Shown in pieces: positions 44,192 to 53,975 of a stretch of DNA of 64,000 nt. This DNA comes from Macrosoma leucophasiata (Eukaryota; Arthropoda; Insecta; Lepidoptera; Hedylidae): the NCBI GenBank assembly GCA_036365455.1, contig JAWQUS010000027.1, forward strand, positions 11,116,001 through 11,180,000, read 5' to 3'. Positions within the stretch are counted from its first letter, which is position 1, and the number at the start of each line of letters is the position of its first letter. Below the pieces are notes generated by a model. That model made no database searches. It saw only the letters and a program-made list of their open reading frames with translations, and was not told the DNA's origin. The position numbers and the translations under genes were made by a program.

Positions 44192-46200
44192 TTTGCACGA
44201 TATGCATTCGGTGTTTCTTTTTTTGATCTTCTCATAATATTAATTAGATAATTAGTTAATTTAATTCGACGAACATTATTATTTTTTGTTTTGTATTTTG
44301 TGTCATTAAAGTTTATTCATTAATACCTACTAGTTAATGCACTTTTGTTGCGTGAACTTTGACCTTAATTAATATATTCTGTGTGAATCCAGAACACCAT
44401 CAGAATGCTTCATATGATTCACTCCATATTTTATTTCCTCCAATTTACACTTAATTTTACAGATATCCTGACATACATAATAATATTACAAGTACCAAAT
44501 GTGCCCGCAATTTCGATTGCGAATAATTTTAGTTAAAAATGAATAAAATTATGTAACTATCCTGATTCAGATCAGACTGGGACAATTACGTTAATATTAT
44601 AATATCGAAAGTTACATGGGTCAAAACGTAACCGGCGAATTGTGGGTGTTTGCATGTATGCTTGAATGCATGCATTTACCTCTGCCTACCCCGTTGAGGA
44701 TTACAGGCGTGAATTTACGTACGATCGCCTTTGATTGATTTACTCAATGAGGATTAAACTTCAACAAGTAATGGAGACAACTTAAGAGCTCCAGTAAATG
44801 TATTGCCTCTTTCCTGATACATATTGTTATGCAAAAGATCTTAGACCTCTCGAGCGGCATCGCATTTGCTCTTAGGCTGCACTATTCAAATTAAAGTCCC
44901 TATGCTTTGATGCCTTAATTTTATTTAGGTACAACAAAACAATGAATTATTGCAAATGGACGTAGACGGAAACCAATGACAGCATAATAAAAATTCGTTT
45001 AAATTTCTATTTCACTTGTTTTGACGCTGACAACGGGCCACGATAGCGTGAACGAGATGCGTTTTTTTTTTACAAATTTTTAGTTTTTTAAATCGCTTTT
45101 ACTTTTACTTGTATTTATTTTGTATAGCACACTTTTGAAAGCTGTAGTTACTTTATGCGCTCGTGACAGCTCTGATGTCGTAGGGTTTTCACCGAGCAAT
45201 GATATGAGCTTTCTCAGTTGGTGAGACCGCGAGAGTCGAGAGTATACCGCTCTCTATAAGGTTATTATTTACACTATTACACAGATATGCAACGAGTTTA
45301 CTATTTGTATTTTTACATAGCGAGAAAATGGGATGGTTCTCTAACATTCATCAAAAATAATGGGCTTTTGAAAGGCTTGTCTCGGGTGTTAGAACTCTAG
45401 GGATGGAACTCGAAGGCATTTGATCATTTTGCTCCACAATATTGCTTATATTAATCTCGTATTTCTTTCTATTATATACCTAATATTCGATAAGTTATAG
45501 CAACATTCGTATATTTTAAGTAATTATTTAATTATCGATTCGTTCTATATGACAGTTTGATATTCTAAGAGCCTGCGACGCCCAGACCTTCGTTATATTA
45601 TAAAACCTGGAAATTCTTCTATATGTGTCCCCTATACAGGTATAAGCAAAAACAAAATATACAACCTGGGTAGCGGTGGCTTTGGCAGGTAACAGGTAGT
45701 AAAGGTGAGTAAAATTGTGTTTCAAATTTGTGATAGTATAAAACTTAGTTTTCATATATTTTAACTTACAATCATATTAGAAACCGCCTCGTCTATCGGC
45801 GGACACTTTGGACGGTGGCAACCCCTTGCCAGACACCCTCACAGTCTAATTATTTATAAATCTACTTTCGTCATAGTATAAAATCTGACTCTTATATATG
45901 TTATTCAGAAAACTATACGAATAATGTTTCCACAATTCCCAGTCACTTTCGATGGTTCCCCTATCTTCCCAGGCACATTGAAGTCTACTCCAGGCGTGCG
46001 CGCGATGAATATACATGTACGTTGGTGCGAGTGAAATAGCATGATCGGTCAACGACGATCTCTTTCTGCGCATCAGCTGTCTCGTAATATATATTGTGTA
46101 GTGTGAACTGTTATACGTACAGAAACCGTTGAATAATTAATTTGTAATAAAAGTGAGGGAAAATAAATTTTGTTCTGAAGAGACATTAAAGAAATGTCAA
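44192..46200. other. AT-rich intergenic sequence with a SINE D fragment
   Basis: A 5'-truncated family D copy is at 44609-44725 ('gggtcaaaacgtaaccggcg', 'gaggattacaggcgtgaatt', + orientation). A repeat-like stretch at 45565-45840 ('gagcctgcgacgcccagacc') is not identified. Confidence 0.4.
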
Positions 46201-46204
46201 ACTG

Positions 46205-46360
46205 ACGATCCGCTTAGCTCAACGGTGTGAGATGACCGTTTAATTCGAAGGGTCACGGGTTCGCTCTCCGCACCGGGACCAATATTTGTATAGTTTATTT
46301 TTTTTTATGTATGGGCTACAGATATTTGTTTCGGGTCTGAGTGTTTGTGTATGTGTTATA
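46205..46360 (+). mobile_element. tRNA-derived SINE, family E, cut by mariner
   Basis: 'gatccgcttagctcaacggt' (A-box region) and 'cacgggttcgctctccgcac' (B-box region) form a decayed tRNA-like head, followed by 'caatatttgtatagtttatt'. A second head fragment is at 47025-47090 ('gttagtccagcggtgtgagt'). The mariner inserted at the TA at 46359-46360. Confidence 0.6.
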
Positions 46361-46895
46361 TTAGGTTGGGGAAAAACTTTCTTCGCATTTTTAAGATAAT
46401 TCAAAACATTTTTTAATATAGTTTATTTAAATTTAACTAAAGTATGTATGTACCATTTTGTTCGATAACCTTTTGCCATCTTGTAGGTAGGGACATGATC
46501 CCATTGCTATAAAAATTTTGGGACTTCTCATCAAAATACCGCGACAAGTGGATTTGGCAGTCCTCTCGTGATGTTAGCCTAACATTGCATAAAGAATTCT
46601 GAAGAGACCGAAACAGGTGGAAATCTGAAGGTGCAAGGTCAGGACTATACGGCGGATGCATTAACACCTCCCAGCCAAACTCTCTTAATTTTTGCTGAGT
46701 GGCTATAGATGTGTGAGGTCTAGCGTTATCATGATGAAACACGACACCCCTTCTGTTGATCAATTCCGGCCGCTTTCTCTCAACTTCTTGCTTTAATCTC
46801 ATCAGTTGTTCGCAGTAGAGTTCAGAATCGATAGTCCTGTCTGGTGGTAATAGCTCATAATGAATAATGTCCTTCCAATCCAATCGTATTCATTG
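46361..46895 (-). pseudogene. Mariner transposase, 5'-truncated
   Basis: A 148-codon frame on the - strand covers the C-terminal half of a mariner transposase: VVFHHDNARPHTS and HPPYSPDLAPSDFHLF. The two visible catalytic Asp residues are 34 residues apart, the D34D signature. The first catalytic Asp and the DNA-binding domain are missing. The 3' TIR (TTAGGTTGGGGAAAAACTTT on +) abuts TA. The other end breaks at about 46895, so it cannot be autonomous. Confidence 0.9.
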
Positions 46896-47094
46896 GTGCA
46901 CATAGCTTAGAACTGGCGGAAACTGATTCAGCTAAGATATGTTTTTATATGGAAGGATGTGTGCGATGGATGCGTGCTATGGATGCGAGCTTCATAGCGC
47001 ATCTTCCGTACAGCTACATAGCATATTACCCGGTTAGTCCAGCGGTGTGAGTTGACCGTTTGATTCGAAGGGTCGCGGGGGACTGTGAGTGTAA

Positions 47095-47260
47095 GCGTAT
47101 TTATTTATGTCCGTCTGTCTGTCTGTCTGTCCGTCCGCGGTTTAGCGCAAAAACTATTAGTACTAGAGACTTGAAATTTGGCACACAGTATACACATACA
47201 CCTTAACCACGCCGACAAAGTAATAGAATAAAAACATTAAAAAAATATTTAGGGTAACCT
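47095..47260 (+). repeat. Helitron-like repeat fragment with (GTCT)n
   Basis: 'gtctgtctgtctgtctgtcc', 'cgcaaaaactattagtacta' and 'gaaatttggcacacagtata' match the block order of the repeat at 57799-58002. No CTAG end was found. Confidence 0.4.
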
Positions 47261-47399
47261 CGCCTAGTTAACATTGAAAGACCTATCGAACAATATCTCA
47301 CACTATGTAGAAAACGAAAAATTAAAAAATATCCGTGTGTTACATGTAGGGGAGGAGGTACCTACCCTAAATAATTTTATTTTTCATTTTTATAATTTT

Positions 47400-47500
47400 C
47401 TGTGACAGTTATTACGGGGCCATACATTACTCTCTAACCGGAACACGATATGCTGAACGCTATAATTTGGCGGCAGATAGACAAGGTAATACGGAGGTGG
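47400..47500 (-). repeat. Family A fragment
   Basis: 'ttattacggggccatacatt', 'aaccggaacacgatatgctg' and 'aggtaatacggaggtggtg'. It covers only the centre of the family. Confidence 0.6.
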
Positions 47501-47509
47501 TGTGTGGTG

Positions 47510-48340
47510 GTGTATGAATGATTGGATATTTATTTTCAACCGACTTCGAAAAAAGGCGGAGGTTCTTTCGAATTCGAAGAAAAAGAAGAATTCGTCCGGA
47601 TTTTTTTTTTTAATTTCATGATACTTCATGATTATATATAATATATAAAACAATACGTTTGCACGGGTTATAAAGTATTGTGACTGTGCCATATGTTATA
47701 CTCACATGCTTACATAATAATATGATACATAATCAATGAGGCCTATTTTATGAATAGCGTTCAGAAACCGAAACGCATACAATAATAAATTAATTTTATC
47801 TCAATACATAAATTTCAAATAACTTGCTCTTGACTCTATCTCATACAAATTAAATAGGAAAAGTATATTCGATACCATATGCAAGGCTTTGAATTGTCAA
47901 TTGACCCTTATTTGAAGTGAACGCTATAGAAAGGAAAGGTCAAGTCGAATAGTAAATGAGAAAGTTAATCGAGGAAAGTGTGCACGAACGAATCTGCGGC
48001 ACTTGTCGGTCGATCTAAAAATTTTCATAAATATCTGATAAAGACCTCCACCGATTTCCTTTTAGATATAACCTATTTATAAACGATATCAAGGGTATGC
48101 ATAACATAATAAACGCGGAATACAGTATTTGCATATCGAATAACTAAGGAATGTCTAAGGATGTGTCGAAGGTAACTAGAATTACTGTGTGACAATGAAA
48201 TTATGAATAACTTTTTTGGAGCTTTTCCATTTCCGTATGAAAAATGCGCGTCAATTTATTATAGTATTTAAATAAAAAAAGAATCCTTATATTTAGTTGT
48301 AATATTCTTATGATTCTTCTACAAAGAGATAAATAGTAAT
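47510..48340. other. AT-rich intergenic sequence
   Basis: Only short A/T runs and a purine-rich tract (47550-47600) are seen. Confidence 0.35.
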
Positions 48341-48344
48341 TGGT

Positions 48345-48460
48345 GATAGTGGTCCAGTAAAGTAAACAGCGGACGTAGGCACCACCCCATTACCTCAATT
48401 ATCTGTTGCGATAAATGCTGGTGTTCGACACTTTAGTGTTCCGCATTATGTAATAGCACA
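48345..48460 (+). repeat. Family A, eroded fragment
   Basis: 'cggacgtaggcaccacccca', 'ttacctcaattatctg' and 'gacactttagtgttccgc' keep the family order. Confidence 0.5.
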
Positions 48461-48519
48461 CCTGAATATCAGTTAAAATCCCTGTGTTGTTACTAAATGG
48501 CAAACAATTATATTTAATG

Positions 48520-48867
48520 TAAGTAGTTTACGATAGTGGTTATCAATATATTTACGTAACATCATGCCTGTAGTCCCCGAAGGGGTAATCAGAGATTCAT
48601 GCATACAAGTAAACATGCAAACAACCACGACTCGCTGGTTACGTTTTGGCCCATGTAACAAACACATGGCGAGCCTGTTGACATCTCTGGGCACATAACC
48701 AAACTCCTAAGTACTGGGAAACTTCCAGAAAATGGAAAAATCTGAACTGGAGATAAAGGATTTAATACCGTTATACATGATGGCCCTCGATCCAGGCATC
48801 GATCTACTACCCTTCCCAGCGTAGTATTAGTGGCCTGCTACCACTAGACTACTCAGGCAGTCAATAT
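48520..48867 (-). mobile_element. tRNA-derived SINE, family D copy 2
   Basis: The head on the - strand (48865-48790) has TAGTCTAGTGGTAGCAGG; its B box is mutated. 'ggcgagcctgttgacatctc' and 'ctgtagtccccgaaggggta' are shared with family D. Its left end meets 'acgtaacatcatg'. Confidence 0.65.
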
Positions 48868-49153
48868 AATATTATTATCTATACCTACTTATAATAAAAC
48901 AGTAAAATCCGCGTGTCTGTACATTGTATATATTTACGAAAAACTAATTGTGGGCGATGTTAAAATAGTATTAGAACACTTTTCAATCATTTTTAATTTT
49001 TTGTCTATCTGTTTGTCTGTTTGTCCCTTTGTCCAGGCTAATCTCCGAAGATACTGGACGGATTCGAATGAAAATTTTTGTGGTGTATATAAGCCTGGCC
49101 AACATTTAGGCTACTTTTTACTGCGGGATTTTTTTTTAAAAGAATAGATACTT

Positions 49154-49545
49154 GGGACGTGATCTGCAATAGAAATCGAAGCCAAAAATATAGTTTTTAG
49201 ATTTTTTGTCTGTTTGTCTGTATGTATGTCCGGGCTAAACTAAAAAAGTACTAAATGGATTTACTTCAAATTTTGCATGAATATTACTAGCCGGTCTGGT
49301 CAACATATAGGCTACATATTATCATGCTATCTCCTACGGGGGAAGAGCTGTGAATCTTTAAAATCGTAGAAAAGTCAAAACTGTACATTGATTTTTTGTT
49401 TTAAAGAATATTTGGGGCGTGATCTACTATCGATATCGAAGCCAAATATAGTGTTTGTTTGTCTGTTGTTGTTTGTCTGTATGTATGTCCAGGCTAAACT
49501 CAAAATTACTTAATGGATTTACTTCAAATTTTGCACGAATGTCCG
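49154..49545. repeat. Tandem repeat of about 250 bp inside the Helitron
   Basis: 'gtctgtatgtatgtcc.ggct' with 'atggatttacttcaaatttt' occurs at 49210-49280 and again at 49465-49540; 'cgtgatct' with 'atcgaagccaaa' occurs at 49158 and 49414. A more diverged third unit begins near 48985. Confidence 0.75.
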
Positions 49546-49554
49546 AGAATTTTC

Positions 49555-51275
49555 AAGGACACCGCATTGTGTAAGTTTATAGGTACCATGCATCCAAATA
49601 ATGGCGAAAGCAATTTTCTGCGGTTGTTACTTCACACGGTCCGAGGCCCAACGTATTTCGCTATTCTGAGGACATTTGATGGCGTGGAGTATCCCACTTA
49701 CCGCGCAGCCTGCGTATCACGTCACCTTCTTGACGGTGGCCAAAACTGGAATGACACCCTCGCGGAGGCAAGCGTCAGTGACGGAGAAGTATCGCCATCA
49801 TCTGTCTGAAGATTTTCTATGAGCTTTGAGACACGTGCTACTGGAGACGAAGTCGAAGTAACTAATGAACGCATGCTGAACACCTGTATTAGTTCATTTC
49901 AAGATGCGGTCATTTCCACCGCCGATTGAACTATCAAATATGGGTTACCAGCTGGTAATCATCACCCCATCAAGACCGTAGAAATTGGGAGTATAACGCT
50001 GAGACAAATTACGATCCGGGCGAAATGACCATGTCACTTTGTTCTCTTCTGAGCAAAAACAAATTTATGATACCGTCCTTGAAAGTGTTGGGCAAAACCA
50101 GGGTAAAATGTTTTTCTTAGATACTCCTGGTGGAACAGGAAAAACATTTGTTACCACTGACATACTTGCAGAGGTCAGGAGACAAGGCAAATTTGCTATT
50201 GCTGTAGCGTCGGGAATTGCTGCCACACTGCTTCCGGAAAGCAAGACAGCACATGCCATGTTTTAAATTCTCTTACATTTAGAGAGCGCCGAACCGACTG
50301 TTTTTGGTGTGTCATGTAACAGCGATAAGGGACACGTGTTCAAGGATTGCTCCCTGATTGTATGGGATGAGTGTACGAAGGCCAATAGAAAGGCAGTTGA
50401 GGCCGTGGACAGCACCCAGCAGGACATCCGCAGGAACGAACATTTGAGTGGGTGGTGTCACATTACTGTTCACTGACGATTTCCGATAATGCTTCCCGTG
50501 GTGACGTGAAGATCGAGGGCTAACGAGGTGAATGCTTTGTTGTCACGATCTTAACGAGGTCGTACGCTGCCCTTGATCATTAATATGAGAGCTCGGCTCA
50601 GCGACAATGCACTCAAGAATTTTCTGATGTCCTTCTAAGTCTTCGCGAAAGCACTCTACCAGAAGAGAGAGGTGGACAGATGGTGCTTCCAGAGTCTTCC
50701 GGCAGAGAAGTATCCAGCTTAGAAGAACTTATTCTCGGTGTCCACAGGGACATCAGTCGTATACCGCACCAGCAGAATACAACGTTTTGGGTGTGTGAGC
50801 GAGCCATTTTGACGCCCAAAAATGATCAGGCTGCAGAAATTAATACTGTCGTCGAGCAAGATGACGCCACACATTATTCCATGGCATTTCTGAACTTCCT
50901 GTCAGCAAGCGGACTTCCATCGCATACCATCAAGCTGAAGGTAGGTGTCCCGATTATGCTTCTTCGGAACTTATCTCCTCCGAAGTTGTATAACGGGACT
51001 TAAAGCAATCTCGCTCCACAGACACACCATTGAGGAGGAAATTCTTACGGGTTGTGGCATTGGTGAGGCAGTATTTATACCACGCATTCCCCTCATACCT
51101 CATAATTTCACGTTCCAGTTCAGACACTGAGGGCAGCGGGTGTTAACCTCAGGACGAGTTGCTTCTCACACGGGCAACTGTACGTCGCTTGCTACCGCGT
51201 TACCAGTCCTGACCCTCATTACATTTTGGCTCCCGGCAGAATAACTACCAACGTAGTTTATAGGAAAATGTCGTA
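49555..51275 (+). pseudogene. Helitron PIF1-like helicase, broken
   Basis: The order is as in Helitron proteins: FLRLLLHTVRGPTYFAILRT and YRAACVSRHLLDGGQNW (pre-helicase region), then FFLDTPGGTGKTFVTTDIL (Walker A), CSLIVWDECTKANRKAVEAV (Walker B), WVCERAILTPKND, LKVGVPIMLLRNLSPPKLYN, VFIPRIPLIPHNFTFQF, and finally CFSHGQLYVACYRVTSPD with TTNVVYRKMS and a stop. Frameshifts and stops lie between the blocks. The block that normally holds the 'NKAQGQ' motif before SHGQLYVA is missing. Confidence 0.88.
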
Positions 51276-51564
51276 AGGTTTGATACCTTTGTACGTATTT
51301 TTACTCTTTTGTGTCCGGGAATATATTCCTGCATTATTTTCTCTATTTCCTTCAGTTACATCTTATGACTGAACTCAGCAGGATTCCCATATGACTCCCT
51401 TCACTTGCTTCGCTTGCAAAAAAACTTATAGTTTTAATTTAATGCTATTTTAAAAGTTGTTTGCTTATAACCGTAAAGCGACTTTGGCATCTTAGGTATG
51501 TTTGGTGCTGTACTGCCTTCACGCAGACGACGTTGCGGGTAGCAGCTAGTAACTAATATACCTA

Positions 51565-51655
51565 GTCTGAATCCAATTGCCTAGTTGCATTCAGTCCGCC
51601 TTTATGTACCATCTTCGTGCATACCTATAAAGAATAAATAAATAAATAAAATTGC
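51565..51655 (+). repeat. LINE 3' tail, (AAAT)n
   Basis: 'gcattcagtccgcctttatg' and (AATA)n AAATAAAATT, the same tail type as 29490-29612. Confidence 0.4.
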
Positions 51656-51909
51656 GTTACCTCTTGTTTCCTGTGGACCGAGATGTTATGTCAGAAGTAT
51701 TACGGGACCTTTAAATTAAAAAAAAGTCCTATGGTTGACCTTGGTACAAGTAACCACGGCAACTGTGTTAACGTAACGAACAAAATATTTTTTTTTAATA
51801 TCTGTTACATCACCTTGAACAAGAATTAGTTAATAAACAGAAAATAGCTATGAAATCATCGATTACAACAAAAATTGCGGATCAAAACCATTGTGTTTAC
51901 TTTATCCAT

Positions 51910-52020
51910 AGAGCTACAGTGGCGGCGCTTGACGGCCAACCGTAAACACAAACACCATCGCGTTACCTAATCTATTTACTGCAAAAGTAATAGTATCCAC
52001 CGTGTTCCGGTTAGAAGATC
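51910..52020 (+). repeat. Family A, eroded fragment
   Basis: 'caccatcgcgttacctaatc' and 'accgtgttccggttagaaga'. The GC-rich head is changed to 'tacagtggcggcgcttgacg'. Confidence 0.5.
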
Positions 52021-52096
52021 AATGTTCATGTTCGGCTACGTAATTCAATAAGCAAGAATTTTAGTTTCGAAAGTAGCGACTATTTTACTGCTTGTA

Positions 52097-52419
52097 TGTA
52101 TGTATGTATGTATGTATCTTCACGCCAGGTCCCTAACGGGGTAGGCAGAGAGTGTAGAGCGCCAGACATCCCGGTTCTGACAAACCTCTCGTGCCTCGTC
52201 TACCTTCATCATTCTCTTCATACATGCACGCCGATTCCTAAGACTTTTGACCCCACCATCAGACAGAACTCGACCTATTTGGTCATGGTAGGTCAGCCTT
52301 GGTCTTCCTGGGCCTCTGCAACCATCCACATTCGCATTGTATATCTGTTTAGTCATTCGCTCATTCGACATTCTTTCTATATGCCCGAACCATCGGAGCA
52401 TGCCTTTTTTCTTTTTTCA
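52097..52419 (-). mobile_element. RTE-like LINE 3' fragment with 12-bp target duplication
   Basis: TTACTGCTTGTA (52085-52096 and 52420-52431) flanks it perfectly. The 3' tail is five ATAC units. The coding part starts within MLRWFGHIERM and continues to the stop. It is nearly identical to 32183-32561 where they overlap, so both are recent. Confidence 0.9.
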
Positions 52420-52431
52420 TTACTGCTTGTA

Positions 52432-52625
52432 AAGCTCGAATAATGCAGCCCGCGGACGTAGACACCACCGTATTAGCTACTCTACTTGCCGCTAAATGGT
52501 AGTGTTCAGCACTATCGTATTCAGGTCAGGTGGTATTGTGCAGCCCTTTAATTTCCGGCACAGGGGCATAAGAGTTTCGACTTCAGAAATGACAACGCAT
52601 CTACATTTAAATAGGTATCTGGTAG
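52432..52625 (+). repeat. Family A copy beside the LINE insertion
   Basis: 'gtagacaccaccgtattagc', 'gccgctaaatggtagtgttc' and 'ttaatttccggcacaggggc'. The LINE target duplication lies at its 5' edge. Confidence 0.65.
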
Positions 52626-53246
52626 ATGTTTTTGCGACGCATCTGATTCTAAAACCAAAGAGCTAACGAGGTCTTTGGACAATACGTTGTCTACAAAAGT
52701 AGCTGAGTTATCTAACCTCACACTCGCGGGTAAGTTCCAAAAACATGACATAAATTAAACGAAATGAAAATATTCAGTTGGCTAGCTGTACAGCTATTAG
52801 GTACATATATTTTCTAAAATATTAATTTTTACTGCTACAAACTTTTTCAACACATCCTCCATAGTGGACTCAAATTTAATATTTTGGTGGTGTGTAAACT
52901 ATATACTTTTATATCCTTCTCCATATTTTCTCAAGCTTTTTCCGCAACATACTCTTAAACTGTTATTGTCTGTGAAAGCTCACTTCCTTTGCATCTCTAT
53001 CATGGCATACAACTGAGACTCCAATTAGGGTGTGAAATTGTTGTAAAGTTAGGTATAACAAATGTGCATAGGTAATGAGATTTGTTTGGTGTCGACTCAC
53101 GTAACAAACGCTCGGGCATAAGCTTTCTCTGTGGAGACTGAGTGGAGAAAGGGTCCGTGCACAGCTGTCCCGTAGGCGCTTGTCGACACGTCAACCGCCA
53201 ACTGCGAACCGCCTGGGCCTTGATATTATTGTAAACATGGATAGAT
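52626..53246. other. Intergenic sequence, no supported gene
   Basis: A GC-rich piece on the - strand (53215-53098) ends at a GTGAGT donor-like site, but its only acceptor lacks a pyrimidine tract. Confidence 0.3.
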
Positions 53247-53297
53247 ATAATTATAACTACACCCCATCCATTGAGGATGGGGTGTAGTTATAATTAT
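53247..53297. repeat. Perfect hairpin, 23-bp stem, 5-nt loop
   Basis: 53247-53269 (ATAATTATAACTACACCCCA and three more bases) pairs exactly with 53275-53297. The loop is ATTGA. It abuts the Helitron-like repeat to the right. Confidence 0.95.
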
Positions 53298-53299
53298 GA

Positions 53300-53550
53300 T
53301 ATATATAAAAATCAATTGCTGTTTGTTAGTCTCGCTAAAACTCTAGAACGGCTATACCGGTTTGGCTTATTTTGGTTTTGAATGATTTTAGGCAGTCCAG
53401 AGAAGGTTTAAAAGATAAGGAAATATGAAGAAATTGAAGGGAAACAGTAAAAACCACAATTTAATTTTCTTATACAAATAGTCCGTGTCTATCAAACCTT
53501 TGACACATTACTTCATTCTGAGGCAACACGAAGTTAGCCAGGTCAGCTAG
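53300..53550 (+). mobile_element. Helitron-like repeat, complete 3' end
   Basis: It starts near 'tatataaaaatcaattgctg', continues 'ctctagaacggctataccgg', and ends 'gaagttagccaggtcagctag' (53531-53550) before T. It is the opposite-orientation relative of 27429-27655. Confidence 0.65.
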
Positions 53551-53591
53551 TTATGATATATTATTATGACACTACATTGCTCCGTTTTTTT

Positions 53592-53790
53592 TCATCAGTT
53601 CACATTGATGTTAAGTGATGACTGCAGCCTATAGGCACCCACACAATGACCAAAGGTCAAAATGCAGAGGCGTTGCCACTCCTGATGAGGCCTAAGGTGT
53701 TATGCTTCTGTGCCGTAAATTACAGGGCCGTACATTACCGCCCGACCGGAACACGATAGTGCCGAACCATACCATTTAGCGGAAAATATA
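53592..53790 (-). repeat. Family A copy, 5' part missing
   Basis: 'cagttcacattgatgttaag', 'ggcgttgccactcctgatga' (a GATGAG duplication is specific to this copy) and 'ccggaacacgatagtgccga'. It stops at 'accatttagcgg'. Confidence 0.7.
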
Positions 53791-53811
53791 TATCCGTTAG
53801 TTTAGTTCCTT

Positions 53812-53975
53812 GTAATATTTTTATTTTTAACACATGCGACTGAACTTAGCAATTAAAGACCGTAGGCCCACTAGCTAAGTGGTAAAGCGGCTGGACTTGT
53901 TATCCTGAGATCGCAGATTCGAGCCCTGATTTGGCTTCTATTAAATTTTTCTTTCCATTTTTTCTTAATTTAGGT
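53812..53975 (+). mobile_element. SINE family S1 copy 3
   Basis: 'acacatgcgactgaacttag' precedes the tRNA-like head (TAGCTAAGTGG A box; GATTCGAGCCC, a mutated B box), and a T-rich tail 'tttttctttccattttttct' follows. The order (leader, head, tail) is the same as in the 26050 copy. Confidence 0.65.

Larger units (their letters stand above)
48878..51549 (+). mobile_element. Helitron, A^TC...CTAG^T ends, internally deleted
   Basis: The 5' end TCTATACCTACTTATAATAA follows an A, and the 3' end GTTGCGGGTAGCAGCTAG precedes a T, matching Helitron insertion between A and T. The interior has tandem repeats (48980-49545) and then broken helicase coding sequence. No Rep/HUH nuclease part is visible, so it cannot move by itself. 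Confidence 0.65.

Noticed and set aside
46208..46285. tRNA gene on the + strand
   Set aside because: The cloverleaf is incomplete and a second partial copy lies at 47025; it behaves as a SINE head.
53098..53215. Coding exon on the - strand
   Set aside because: It has a GTGAGT donor and an open frame, but the only acceptor (ATATCAAG) lacks a pyrimidine tract and no partner exon is seen.
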